64,000 nt of DNA, taken from positions 726,049-790,048 of the forward strand of contig NZ_FORA01000002.1 in assembly GCF_900113875.1 (NCBI RefSeq). The letters are read 5' to 3'. The translations under genes were made by a program, and so were the position numbers. The stretch is from Jannaschia pohangensis (GTDB lineage Bacteria; Pseudomonadota; Alphaproteobacteria; Rhodobacterales; Rhodobacteraceae). Positions 43,439-52,499 of the stretch are shown piece by piece (within the stretch, counting starts at the first letter, position 1; every line of letters begins with the position of its first letter). Under the pieces are notes generated by a model, which was given only the letters and a program-made list of their open reading frames with translations, did not search any database and was not told the origin of the DNA.

Positions 43439-44445
43439 GCGTTTCGCGTCGTCCCGCCGGGGATCAGCCGCGGGTCGATGGCGATGCGCCGGGGCGCACC
43501 GGGCGCGTCGAGCACCCCCAGGATCACCTCCGCAGCCCGCGCTCCGATCCTGCGGGACTGGGGGTCGATGGTCGTTAGCGTCGGATGGCAGACCCCCGCG
43601 ATCTCATAGGCACCGAACCCAGCGATGGCGATGTCGCCCGGCACGTCCAGACCGCGCCGCTGACATTCCGCAAGGGCCCCGAAGGCCGACAGGTCGGACA
43701 CGCAGATCACCGCCTCGGTCTCGGGCAGTCCGTCAAGCAACCGGGCCATCGCATCGGCCCCGTGCTGCATCGAAATCGGCGGATCGCCCGCCCCGACCAG
43801 ACGGTCGACCGGCAGTCCGTGGGACGCCATGGCCGCGAGGAAGCCGCGCCGTCGATCGGCCCCCCGGGTATCTCCGTCGCGGTCGCCGCCAATGAACGCG
43901 ATGCGCCGATATCCGACCCCCACCAGGTGATCGACCATCACCTGCGTCGTCGCCGCATTGGAAAAGCCGACCACATGGTCGATGGGATCATCGGGCAGGT
44001 CCCAGGTCTCGACCACGGGGATTCCGGCGGCGCGCAGCAGGCGAATGGTGCGGTCGGAATGGCGTCCGCCGGTGACCACGATGGCCTCGGGCCTGCGGCG
44101 CAGCATCTGCTCGACCAGCCGTTCCTCGGCCGCGATGTCATAGCCGGTATAGCCCAGAAGAACCTGAAGCCCGCTTTCCGCCAGCCCGTCCGACAGGCCG
44201 CCCACCGTCTCGGCGAAATTCGCATTGTTGAGCGACGGGATGATGACGGCGACGAAGTCGGTCCGCTGCGACCGCAGGCTGGCGGCGGTGCTGTCGAAGA
44301 CATAGCCCAGATCGTCCGCCGCCTTCATGATCCGCGCGCGGGTGTTCGACTTGACCGAGCTGTCGGCCCTGAACGCCCGGCTGACGGTCATCACCGACAC
44401 GCCGGCGGCGCGGGCCACGTCCTTCATGCGGATGGAGCGTTGCAT
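43435..44445 (-). CDS. LacI-family transcriptional regulator (GntR/IdnR-like)
   Basis: 336 aa. N-terminal HTH RMKDVARAAGVSVMTVSRAF and hinge DDLGYVFDSTAASLRSQ, then a periplasmic-binding-protein-like effector domain (VAVIIPSLNNANFAETVGGL; HVVGFSNAATTQVMVDHLVG; IAIAGFGAYEIAGVCHPTLT). Sequence and neighbours fit the gluconate-utilisation repressor branch. Overlaps kdgK tail-to-tail by 4 bp; 30 bp downstream of gntK, likely in the same transcript. Confidence 0.9.
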   Translation of the reverse strand: MQRSIRMKDVARAAGVSVMTVSRAFRADSSVKSNTRARIMKAADDLGYVFDSTAASLRSQRTDFVAVIIPSLNNANFAETVGGLSDGLAESGLQVLLGYTGYDIAAEERLVEQMLRRRPEAIVVTGGRHSDRTIRLLRAAGIPVVETWDLPDDPIDHVVGFSNAATTQVMVDHLVGVGYRRIAFIGGDRDGDTRGADRRRGFLAAMASHGLPVDRLVGAGDPPISMQHGADAMARLLDGLPETEAVICVSDLSAFGALAECQRRGLDVPGDIAIAGFGAYEIAGVCHPTLTTIDPQSRRIGARAAEVILGVLDAPGAPRRIAIDPRLIPGGTTRNA

Positions 44446-44475
44446 CGGATCAGACCGCGAATTGCGGGGCGGGCA

Positions 44476-44964
44476 TCATGCCCTCCGACTGCCGAGGAAG
44501 ATCTCGACGATGGCGTCCGGTGTAAGTTCGATGTCGGCGACAAGGCTGTCCTCGTCCGCCTCGGGTTCCTCCAGCGTGGCAAGCTGACTGTCGAGCAGGG
44601 CCGGGGGCATGAAATGACCAGGGCGGGAGTTGACCCGCTCCCACAGGGTTTCGCGTTTGCCCCGCAGATAGAGGACCGTCACCGGATGCCCGGCGGCGGC
44701 CCGGATGCGGTCGCGATAGACCCGTTTCAGCGCGGAACAGGCGATGACGGTCCCGGGAATGGTCAGCCGTTCCCCGACCTTGTCGAGCCAGGGCGCGCGG
44801 TCGTCATCGTCCAGCGGTCGGCCCGAGGCCATCTTGTCCACGTTCGCCTTCGGATGCAGCGCGTCGCCGTCGATGAAGGCAAGGCCTGCAGCCCGGGCGA
44901 ACATCTCGCCGATCAGGCTCTTGCCGCAGCCCGAGACGCCCATGACGACATAGCGCGCACTCAC
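44476..44964 (-). CDS. gntK: Gluconokinase
   Basis: 162 aa from a GTG overlapping the upstream stop (GTGA). P-loop YVVMGVSGCGKSLIGEMFAR, AFIDGDALHPKANVDKMASG, RPLDDDDRAPWLDKVGERL and VIACSALKRVYRDRIR are diagnostic of GntK/IdnK. Phosphorylates gluconate to 6-phosphogluconate for the Entner-Doudoroff pathway. Confidence 0.95.
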   Translation of the reverse strand: MSARYVVMGVSGCGKSLIGEMFARAAGLAFIDGDALHPKANVDKMASGRPLDDDDRAPWLDKVGERLTIPGTVIACSALKRVYRDRIRAAAGHPVTVLYLRGKRETLWERVNSRPGHFMPPALLDSQLATLEEPEADEDSLVADIELTPDAIVEIFLGSRRA

Positions 44965-45728
44965 AACGACGCCGTGATCCCGCCGTCGACATAGACGACC
45001 GTGCCGTTCACGAAGCTGGAGGCCGCCGACGACAGGAAGATGCAGGCGCCCACCAGCTCCTCCACATTGCCCCACCGACCGGCGGGCGTCCGGTTCGACA
45101 GCCATTCCGTGAACTTCGGATCCTCGACCAGCGCCTTGTTGAGCGGCGTGTCGAAATAACCGGGCGCCAGCCCGTTGCACTGCAATCCATGCTTGGCCCA
45201 GTCGGTCGCCATGCCCTTGGTCAGGTTCGCCACCGCGCCCTTGGTCGCCGTGTAGGGGGCGATGCCGGGCCGCGCCAGCGCGCTCTGCACCGAGCAGATG
45301 TTGACGATCTTGCCCGCGCCGCGCCCGATCATGTGTCGCGCGACGGCTTGGCCCACATGGAAAACCGTGGCGATGTTGGTCTGGAGCAGCCGCTCGAACG
45401 CATCGGCGGGGAAATCCTCCAGCGGGGTGCGGTGCTGCATCCCGGCGTTGTTCACCAGAATGTCGATGGCGCCGTGGTCGGCCTCGAATCCGTCGACAGC
45501 CTTGCGCACGCCGTCATGGTCGGTCGCATCGAAGGCGAGCGTCTCGACCGTCGCCCCCTCCCCGCGCAGTGTGTCGGCGGCGGCGGCCAGCTTGGCCGCG
45601 TCCCGCCCGTTCAGCACAACCGACGCGCCGGCGGCGGCCAGACCCCGGGCCAGGGCGAACCCGATCCCCTGGGACGAGCCGGTGATGAGGGCACGCTTGC
45701 CCGTCAGGTCGAATAACGTGATGCTCAT
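44961..45728 (-). CDS. idnO: Gluconate 5-dehydrogenase (SDR family)
   Basis: 255 aa. NAD(P) motif RALITGSSQGIGFALARGLA, VVLNGRDAAKL, IDILVNNAGMQHRTPLEDFP (the GMQ-HR signature of 5-keto-D-gluconate reductases), catalytic S and Y-x3-K in NICSVQSALARPGIAPYTAT-KG. It converts 5-ketogluconate to gluconate. First gene of idnO-gntK-lacI, divergent from idnD. Confidence 0.93.
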   Translation of the reverse strand: MSITLFDLTGKRALITGSSQGIGFALARGLAAAGASVVLNGRDAAKLAAAADTLRGEGATVETLAFDATDHDGVRKAVDGFEADHGAIDILVNNAGMQHRTPLEDFPADAFERLLQTNIATVFHVGQAVARHMIGRGAGKIVNICSVQSALARPGIAPYTATKGAVANLTKGMATDWAKHGLQCNGLAPGYFDTPLNKALVEDPKFTEWLSNRTPAGRWGNVEELVGACIFLSSAASSFVNGTVVYVDGGITASL

Positions 45729-45750
45729 GGTCTGCCTTTTCTTTTCCCGA

Positions 45751-45785
45751 CGGTCGATATACCGTTGATGATATCGATAACAATC
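45751..45785. promoter_or_regulatory. Divergent idnO/idnD operator region (candidate LacI-family sites)
   Basis: In the 105-bp gap between the divergent starts, 45772-45779 is the perfect CG-centred palindrome TATCGATA, in the context GATGATATCGATAACAATC. 45751-45764 reads CGGTCGATATACCG with CGGT/ACCG arms. LacI-family repressors favour CG-centred palindromes, so the regulator at 43435 probably binds here. Confidence 0.5.
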
Positions 45786-45833
45786 GCTGTCAAGGTCGGC
45801 GCGGCCGACCCCGTTTCGTCAGGTATGAGCCCA

Positions 45834-46865
45834 ATGAAAGCCATCGTCATCCATGCCGCCCGCGACCTGCGGATCGAGGATCAGCCCGAGGAAACCCCCG
45901 GCCCCGGACAGGTGCAGATCGCGCTGGCGGCGGGCGGCGTCTGCGGGTCCGATCTGCATTACTACAATCACGGCGGCTTCGGGACGGTCCGGCTGAAACA
46001 GCCGATGATCCTGGGTCATGAGGTGTCGGGCCATATCACCGCCCTGGGCGACGGCGTGACGGGCCTGCGCGTCGGGCAATTGGTCGCCGTGTCGCCGTCG
46101 CGGCCCTGTCACGATTGCGACTATTGCCACCGGGCGCATTACAATCATTGCCTCAACATGCGGTTCTATGGCTCGGCCATGCCGTTTCCCCATATTCAGG
46201 GGGCCTTCCGCGAAGTCCTGGTGGCCAACGCCAGCCAATGCGCCCCCGCCGACGGTTTGACCGCGGGAGAGGCCGCAATGGCCGAACCGCTGGCCGTCTG
46301 CCTGCATGCCGCGCGTCAGGCCGACCCGCTATTGGGCAAGGCGGTTCTGGTGACTGGGTGCGGCCCCATCGGCATATTGTGCATCCTGGCCGCGCGGCGC
46401 GCCGGGGCGGATCTGATCGTGGCGACGGACCTGTCGGATTTCACCCTGTCGATGGCCCGCACCGCCGGGGCGGATGTGACGATCAATACCGGGACGAACC
46501 CGGACGGACTTCGGCCCTATACCGCCGAAAAGGGTCGGTTCGAGACGCTGTTCGAATGCTCCGGCGCGGCCCCGGCCCTGACGGCGGCGATCCCCGCGAT
46601 GCGGCCCGGCGGCACCATCGTGCAACTGGGTCTGGGCGGTGACATGACCCTGCCGGTTCAGGCGATGACGGCGCGCGAACTCAGCCTGCGCGGATCGTTC
46701 CGCTTTCACGAGGAATTCCACACCGGCGTCAGCCTGATGCAAAAGGGCCTGATCGACGTGAAACCCTATATCACCCAGACATTCCCCCTGGCCGAGGCCG
46801 TCACCGCCTTCGAGACGGCGGGCGACCGCACACGGGCGATGAAGGCCCAGATCGCCTTCGGCTAG
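45834..46865 (+). CDS. idnD: L-idonate 5-dehydrogenase (zinc-dependent MDR)
   Basis: 343 aa from the ATG at 45834 (an ATG three codons upstream is possible). Catalytic zinc region AAGGVCGSDLHYYNHGG and ILGHEVSGHITALGDGV (Cys and His-Glu), structural-zinc cysteines RPCHDCDYCHRAHYNHCL, and Rossmann motif VLVTGCGPIGILCILAARRA. IdnD oxidises idonate to 5-ketogluconate, which the divergent idnO product reduces to gluconate. Confidence 0.92.
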   Translation: MKAIVIHAARDLRIEDQPEETPGPGQVQIALAAGGVCGSDLHYYNHGGFGTVRLKQPMILGHEVSGHITALGDGVTGLRVGQLVAVSPSRPCHDCDYCHRAHYNHCLNMRFYGSAMPFPHIQGAFREVLVANASQCAPADGLTAGEAAMAEPLAVCLHAARQADPLLGKAVLVTGCGPIGILCILAARRAGADLIVATDLSDFTLSMARTAGADVTINTGTNPDGLRPYTAEKGRFETLFECSGAAPALTAAIPAMRPGGTIVQLGLGGDMTLPVQAMTARELSLRGSFRFHEEFHTGVSLMQKGLIDVKPYITQTFPLAEAVTAFETAGDRTRAMKAQIAFG

Positions 46866-47275
46866 GCCCCGATGGCGGAGAGGGCAGCGCGGGCGACGGC
46901 GATGTCCTGCTCGCCATTGCCGGACCCCACGCCGATGCCGCCGACCAGATGCCCGTCGACCACGATGGGCAAACCTCCGGGCAGGCCGGTCACCGCGCCC
47001 TCGGTCGCCAGCCCGATCAGGGGGCGCACCGCGTCGGGGATATTCGTCGTCTCGTCGCCAATCGACGCCGCCGTCTGCGCCTTGGCCCGCGCGCTGCGCA
47101 GGCTCAGGGGTTTCGACCCCGTCATCCGTAATTCGGCAAGGGTCACGCAGCTGGCGTCGACGATGACGATGCACTGCGGCTGGCCGATCCGTTCGGCTTC
47201 GGCCACGGCGGCCTGCAACATGGCAAGGGCGGCGTGATGGGTCAGGATGCGGGCGGTGCGGGTGAAGTCGGTCAT
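46862..47275 (-). CDS. GlcG/HbpS-family protein
   Basis: 137 aa: LTHHAALAMLQAAVAEAERI, CIVIVDASCVTLAELRMTGS, RSARAKAQTAASIGDETTNI, GGLPIVVDGHLVGGIGVGSG. These are standard GlcG/HbpS features (haem-binding or corrinoid-adaptation-like fold). The role is unclear. It overlaps idnD by 4 bp tail-to-tail and is divergent from the B12-dependent dehalogenase 97 bp away. Confidence 0.87.
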   Translation of the reverse strand: MTDFTRTARILTHHAALAMLQAAVAEAERIGQPQCIVIVDASCVTLAELRMTGSKPLSLRSARAKAQTAASIGDETTNIPDAVRPLIGLATEGAVTGLPGGLPIVVDGHLVGGIGVGSGNGEQDIAVARAALSAIGA

Positions 47276-47372
47276 CCCCGGACCCTAGGCATCGGGCCAT
47301 TGGTCGGCAAGCGTCCCTCGACCCCGGCGGCGCGGACCGATAGCGTGGCGTGACCCTGTTGAAGAGCGGCCC

Positions 47373-50300
47373 ATGACCCTGCGTTTCTTTTCCGACAAGA
47401 ACCGGCCCGTGCATCTGGGACACTACCCCTGCGAACGGTTGGCGCGGGGCGCGATGCCCGACCTCGCACAGCTGCCCGCGATGCGGCCCCTGAGCTTCGC
47501 CCGGCCCGAAGACCCCCGCTCGATCGTCAATGCCATGCGCGAGCATCAGGCCATGCTGGACGCGATCCGCGACGGGCTGGTCAATCGCGCCGTGGCCGAT
47601 GCGCCGACCGACCCCGACGAACGCGCCGCACACCTCAAGGCCTTCGCACATTTCGCCGATGCCGCCGTGGTGGGCATCTGTCGCCTGCCCGACGCGGCGC
47701 TGTTGCCCGAACCCTTCGCCAATCCGGATGTGACCCGGCTGGCCCACGACCTGCGCACGCGGCAGACCAAGACGCTCGCCTCGGGCATCGACATGATCAT
47801 GGCGGACCTGAAGGAGTCTGCCGAGGCACCGCCGACGACCATCGACGGGCATACCCATGCCCTTGTCCTCCTCTATGAGAATCCCCGCGATCCCGAGGAC
47901 GGCGAGGTCGGGACCGACTGGATCCGCGACGCACAGGCGCATCGCGCGGGTCTGCTCGCCGCCGAGACGGCGGTGGTACTGGCCAATTACCTGCGAGTTC
48001 TGGGCCACGACGCGCGGGGCCATACCGTCAGCAGTTCGGACGTCGACCTGGGACGACTGGCAGTGGCCGCGGGGCTGGCAACGCTGGAGGACGGCCAACT
48101 GACCCATCCCTATGTCGGCACGCGCTTCGGGTTGGCCGCGGTGACGACGACCTTCGCCATGACCTGTGACGCGCCCCTGCGGCCCCTGTCGCAGCAACCG
48201 AAAACGGCCTTTGGCCTCGGTTGGAAACTGGGCACCGCCTCGGCCAAGACGGCGGGCAATGCGGTGCCGTTCAAGGGGCGGAAGTTCCGCGACGGGGCGC
48301 ATCCTTTCGAGACCCTGAAACGGGTGAAAACGCCCACCACCTATATCGACGAACCCCGCGTTGCCCGTGTGCCCAAACGCGCCGACATGTTCGCCCGGGC
48401 GCAGTTCGGGGACATGGGCAAGACGATGCAGGACGCGGCCAAGGGCGGGCACTATGTGCGCAAGGCCGCCCCGTCGATGGCGCAGCGCCGCGCGCTCGGG
48501 GCGTTCGTGCTGTTGCAGGACGGAGAGGTCGCGCCCGACCGCGTCACGCTCGACCCGCAGGAGGCCGCCGATCTGGTCAAGGCGACGTCCTATTGGCTGG
48601 GTGTCGATGCCGTCGGAATCTCGCGCTGCCCCGATTGGGCCTGGTACAGCCACGACGCGCGCGGCGACGCCATCGACCCGCCCCACGATCAGGCGATCAG
48701 CATGATCATCGACCAGGGTTACGAGACGATGGAGGGGTCGTCGGGCGACGACTGGATCGCCGTGGCGCAATCGATGCGCGCCTATCTGCGCTTTTCGCTT
48801 CTGGGCGGGGTCATCGCGCGCCAGATCCGCAACCTGGGCTATTCGGCCAAGGCACACACCGTCATGGACGGCGAGGTGTTGCAGCCGCCGCTCCTTTTGC
48901 TGTCGGGTCTGGGCGAGGTGAGCCGGATCGGCGAGGTCATCCTGAACCCCTTCCTGGGTCCCCGGCTCAAATCGGGGGCGGTGACCACCGACCTGCCGAT
49001 GGCCCATGACGACCCCATCGACTTCGGCCTTCAGGCCTTTTGCGAAAGCTGCAACAAATGCGCGCGCGAATGTCCGTCGGGGGCGATCACCGCCGGGCCC
49101 AAGCTGATGTTCAACGGCTATGAAATCTGGAAATCCGACAGCCAGAAATGCGCCACCTACCGCGTGACCACGCCGGGCGGGGCGATGTGCGGGCGCTGCA
49201 TGAAGACCTGTCCCTGGAACCTCGAGGGGTTGTTCGCGGAACGCCCCTTCCGGTGGGCGGCGATGAACGTGCCGCGTCTTGCCCCGGTTCTGGCGCGGTT
49301 GGACGACGCGGTCGGCAACGGCGGCCTGAACCCGGTCAAGAAGTGGTGGTGGGACCTGGAGATACAGGAGGACGGCGGCTATCGCCCCACGTCGCGCCCC
49401 GTGAATGCCCGCGCCCTGCAAACCGACCTGAACCTTCGCTACGAGGATCAGACGCTCGCCGTCTATCCCGCGCCACTTGCCCCGCATCCCTACCCCTATC
49501 CCTTCCCCATGGACCGCGAGGCGGGGATCTCCGCCTATCAGGCGATGGTCACGGCGACGGAATACAAGGCCCTGCTGGAGCGGGACGAGACCGGGCATCT
49601 GCACATCTACACCGCCGCCGGCGAAAGCCCCGTCATCCAGGTGGAGGTGACGTTGGCCGAACCCATGGCAGCTGGCATCACCAAATACGAATTTCGCAGC
49701 CTCGACGGCAGTGACCTGCCGGAATGGCGGGCCGGGGCGCATCTGGATATCGTGGTGGCCCCCGAGTTCCTGAGGCAATATTCAATGTCGGGCGACCCCG
49801 CGGACCGGTCGAAATACCAGATCGGCGTCCTTCTGGAGGACGCAGGGCGGGGCGGGTCGAAACTGCTCCACCGCATCTTCACGCCCGGGCGTCGGGTCTT
49901 CATCTCGCAGCCCATCAATCACTTCCCGCTGGCCCATGGGGCAACGGAGTCGATCCTGATGGGCGGTGGCATCGGCATAACTCCGATGATCGCCATGGCG
50001 CACGAATTGCACCGGGCGGGGCGGGACTTCGTGCTGCACTATTCCGGGCGGTCCCGCGCCACGATGGGCTATCTCGACGATCTGGCCGCCGTGCCCTGGG
50101 CCGACCGTGTGCACCTGCACATCAGCGACGCGGGAACGCGGCTGGACCTGGGGGCCGTTCTGCCCCGCTACAGGGATGGTTTGCACGTCTATACCTGCGG
50201 CGCGACACGCTACATGGACGCTGTGATGGCCGCCGCCGAAGCCGCCGGGTTCCCCGACGAGGCGCGGCATCTCGAATACTTCTCGGTTCCCGAGCTGCCG

Positions 50301-50579
50301 GACTACGAAAACCACCCCTTCACCCTGCGCCTGGCCCGTTCGGGACGCGACATCGCGGTGCCCGCCGACCGTGCGGCTACCGATGTGCTGGCGGAACACG
50401 GGGTGCATGTGGATGTGAAATGCTCCGACGGGATCTGCGGCGTCTGCAAATGCACCGTGCTTTCCGGCGAAGTGGAGCACCGCGATTTCGTTCTCTCCAA
50501 GGCACAGCGCAAGGATGCGATGATCCTGTGCCAAAGCCGTGCCGCAGCCCCGGGCGGCGTTCTGGAAATCGACCTGTGA
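47373..50579 (+). CDS. Self-sufficient reductive dehalogenase fused to a flavin/[2Fe-2S] reductase
   Basis: 1,068 aa without a Tat signal, hence cytoplasmic and not of the membrane-respiratory type. Residues about 1-545: corrinoid-binding reductive-dehalogenase region (YWLGVDAVGISRCPDWAWYS; GYSAKAHTVMDGEVLQPPLL). About 550-615: two [4Fe-4S] clusters, FCESCNKCARECPSGAI and CATYR...GAMCGRCMKTCPWNLEG. About 740-975: phthalate-dioxygenase-reductase-like FMN/NADH module (FLRQYSMSGDPADRSKYQIG; LMGGGIGITPMIAMAHELHR). C-terminal plant-type ferredoxin: VKCSDGICGVCKCTVLSGEV...ILCQS. The layout matches catabolic dehalogenases such as BhbA, which draw electrons from NAD(P)H. A halogenated phenol or similar is a likely substrate. 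Confidence 0.92.
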   Translation: MTLRFFSDKNRPVHLGHYPCERLARGAMPDLAQLPAMRPLSFARPEDPRSIVNAMREHQAMLDAIRDGLVNRAVADAPTDPDERAAHLKAFAHFADAAVVGICRLPDAALLPEPFANPDVTRLAHDLRTRQTKTLASGIDMIMADLKESAEAPPTTIDGHTHALVLLYENPRDPEDGEVGTDWIRDAQAHRAGLLAAETAVVLANYLRVLGHDARGHTVSSSDVDLGRLAVAAGLATLEDGQLTHPYVGTRFGLAAVTTTFAMTCDAPLRPLSQQPKTAFGLGWKLGTASAKTAGNAVPFKGRKFRDGAHPFETLKRVKTPTTYIDEPRVARVPKRADMFARAQFGDMGKTMQDAAKGGHYVRKAAPSMAQRRALGAFVLLQDGEVAPDRVTLDPQEAADLVKATSYWLGVDAVGISRCPDWAWYSHDARGDAIDPPHDQAISMIIDQGYETMEGSSGDDWIAVAQSMRAYLRFSLLGGVIARQIRNLGYSAKAHTVMDGEVLQPPLLLLSGLGEVSRIGEVILNPFLGPRLKSGAVTTDLPMAHDDPIDFGLQAFCESCNKCARECPSGAITAGPKLMFNGYEIWKSDSQKCATYRVTTPGGAMCGRCMKTCPWNLEGLFAERPFRWAAMNVPRLAPVLARLDDAVGNGGLNPVKKWWWDLEIQEDGGYRPTSRPVNARALQTDLNLRYEDQTLAVYPAPLAPHPYPYPFPMDREAGISAYQAMVTATEYKALLERDETGHLHIYTAAGESPVIQVEVTLAEPMAAGITKYEFRSLDGSDLPEWRAGAHLDIVVAPEFLRQYSMSGDPADRSKYQIGVLLEDAGRGGSKLLHRIFTPGRRVFISQPINHFPLAHGATESILMGGGIGITPMIAMAHELHRAGRDFVLHYSGRSRATMGYLDDLAAVPWADRVHLHISDAGTRLDLGAVLPRYRDGLHVYTCGATRYMDAVMAAAEAAGFPDEARHLEYFSVPELPDYENHPFTLRLARSGRDIAVPADRAATDVLAEHGVHVDVKCSDGICGVCKCTVLSGEVEHRDFVLSKAQRKDAMILCQSRAAAPGGVLEIDL

Positions 50580-50724
50580 CGTCCGTCTTTGGAACGCCGC
50601 CGCGCAGGTCTCTTTCATCAAGGTATGGGTCGGTATCCGCGCCCAAAAATCCTAGGATATACACCGCGACGAAGGGCAAGTTCGAGGAACTCAAGCCATC
50701 ACGGGAGCGCGCGGCAATGCCCGA

Positions 50725-50830
50725 ACATGCAAAAAGCGCCCCAACGGGCGCCCTGCAGAATAGGTTGGTTGCCGGAGTAGGATTTGGACATTGTTTGCAG
50801 ACCATGACCCGAGCGACGGTCCAAAGATAA
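50725..50830 (-). other. Degenerate tRNA(fMet)-like relic with terminator
   Basis: Read on the minus strand, GTCGCTCGGGTCAT, then GTCCAAATCCTACTCCGGCA-ACCA, resemble parts of rhodobacterial tRNA-fMet (GCTCGTCAGGCTCAT ... GTTCAAATCCTGCCCCCGCA-ACCA), with a deletion in the anticodon arm and several substitutions. It is followed by GGGCGCC-CGTT-GGGGCGCTTTTTG, a terminator-like hairpin. No functional tRNA can fold. The rest of 50580-51028 shows nothing recognisable. Confidence 0.42.
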
Positions 50831-51028
50831 ATGAGGCTTACAGCTTCCGGCCCATTGCTGCTGTATGACGGTGTCACATGCGCAGAACGGCTTCCCCTCA
50901 TCGGGCTTTCGAGGCATCGTCTACGAGACCGGGGTCGGATGCCAGGGAGTTAGGCTGGTGGGGCAACCTTGGTCGATTTCCTTCACCCAAGCCTTTCATG
51001 ATGTTACCGAAAGGGATCTTTTCGGTGG

Positions 51029-51394
51029 ATGGTCGGCGTTCTACGTACATGTGTTCCCGAACGGGAATATCAGCCGCCGGCCATATCGCAACCGGATCAG
51101 TCCGGAGCCGAAGATGCGCGCCATATCGGTCTGATGGTCCGTGCCAGGCGCAAGGCACAGGGGCTGCGCCAGGATTCTATGGCCAGCTCGACCGGCATGG
51201 GCCGACCCTATATTGTGGACACGGAAAACGGGAAGCCGGCCGTGATGATCGCGCGCTTCCTCGGAATCATGCCGATGGTCGAGCACGCGCTGAGCGGGCC
51301 GCAAGACAGGGATCTTCCCGACATGATGCCTGAAGATCCGTCCAACGAGATTCCCGAAGATTTGCCCGATGATTTGCCGCTTCTGAAGGACTGA
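51029..51394 (+). pseudogene. hipB-like HTH antitoxin remnant
   Basis: From about 51122: HIGLMVRARRKAQGLRQDSM, ASSTGMGRPYIVDTENGKPA, corresponding to the HipB/Xre pattern (IGxxVRxRRKxxGLxQxxxA...GVGxRFIxELExGKP). The N-terminal extension and the acidic tail (DPSNEIPEDLPDDLPLLKD) are abnormal, and the helix between is altered. With the broken hipA behind it, the pair is decaying. Might still encode a DNA-binding protein. Confidence 0.6.
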
Positions 51395-51395
51395 G

Positions 51396-52431
51396 ACGAA
51401 GATCTTCTACGAAAGCAGGGAAGTGGCCGAAAGCGCCTCGGGCAGGGGCGACGCGGGGACGCTGACCTACAGCACCGACTGGCAGGGGACCCGCTGTGCT
51501 TTCCCGGTATCGACAAGGATGCCTCTGGAGATTGCAACGCAGGGTGCGGGCGAGGTCCTGCCGTGGGTCGCTAGCCTTCTGCCCGAAAACCATTCCTAGT
51601 CGGTGAAGACGGTGAAGACGGTGAAGACGGTGAAGACGGTGAAGACGGTGAAGACGGTGAAGACGGTGAAGACGGTGTCTCCATGTCCTTGGCCGACGTC
51701 CAGTCCAAGATCCGCGTGCATGTCGGTGCTGATGCGGTGATCTCAATCCCTGGTGATGGCGCGCCGTCGACCTGGATCCTGAAGCCGAATGCCGCGAACT
51801 TTCCTGGCGGGGTTTATAACGAGCCGCTGTGCCTGCGGCTGGCGGCTCTCATTGGCCGCGCCGCAGGTGCGAGTGGGGCGCGCCGGTATCTTCTGGTGAA
51901 GCGCTACGACCGGCGTCAGCAAGGCGACAGTTGGCGCCGCCTGCACCGGGAAGACATGCGCCACATTCTGGGCCGCCTGCCGAGTGCGACGTATGAGTGC
52001 AACAACACCGGGGCAGCGGGTCCCCATGGTCCGCGACTTTGTCGGCGTGATGCGTAAGCTCCATCCGCTCTGCGGTGTGTTGTCGATCTTTGACTACGTG
52101 ATTTTCACCGCCATCGCCTTCAATACCGACGCCCATGCCGAGAACTATTCGGTCTTGGTCACGGCCTCCGGCGCCAGTTTGGCACCGATCTATGAGGTAA
52201 CGTGCGCCAAGCCCTGGCCCAACGTCACCAGCAAACAGGCGATGTTGCTGGCGAAGAGATGGTAAGGCGATTACTTCGAAGGTGGCCACTGGCAGCGAGA
52301 GGCCGCATCCTGTGACATGAACCCCACAGCTGCGCTGCGTCGCGTCGAGATGCTTTGCAAGGCGACAATGAGGCATTTGCCACAAGCGGTGGAGGAGGTC
52401 ATTGCAATGGACTCCGACGCCGAGCATTGAG
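51396..52431 (+). pseudogene. hipA kinase toxin remnant with internal repeat and frameshifts
   Basis: Three frames together spell a shortened HipA. 51396-51599: GTLTYSTDWQGTRCAFPVST and VLPWVASLLPE, the N-subdomain. From 51602: eight Gly-Glu-Asp repeats leading into MSLADVQSKIRVHV, PSTWILKPNAANFPGGVYNE, YLLVKRYDRR and LHREDMRHILG. After another shift (about 52030): FDYVIFTAIAFNTDAHAENY (catalytic N-x-D-x-H region), SLAPIYEV, and finally AALRRVEMLCKATMRHLPQA. Frameshifts and missing segments preclude an active kinase. Confidence 0.8.
51602..51673 (+). repeat. 9-bp tandem repeat (GGTGAAGAC)8
   Basis: Eight perfect copies of GGTGAAGAC. In the downstream hipA reading frame they encode (Gly-Glu-Asp)8 in front of GVSMSLADVQ, so this is an expanded coding repeat in an acidic linker. 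It is not CRISPR: there are no spacers. Confidence 0.95.
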
Positions 52432-52499
52432 TGGGTGAAGTGGAAAAACATATAACCGAGCGGGTGACTTTCGTGGTCAACGGCCTTGCCAAGCAGGAC

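Noticed and set aside
46329..49778. 1,149-codon minus-strand open frame
   Set aside because: Antisense to idnD and the reductive dehalogenase, whose cysteine motifs and cofactor sites are unmistakable.
50865..51134. 89-codon plus-strand frame
   Set aside because: No family, no convincing start, and it overlaps the hipB-like region and degraded DNA.
51602..51673. Possible CRISPR array
   Set aside because: The 9-bp units are directly contiguous with no spacers, and they fall in the hipA reading frame.
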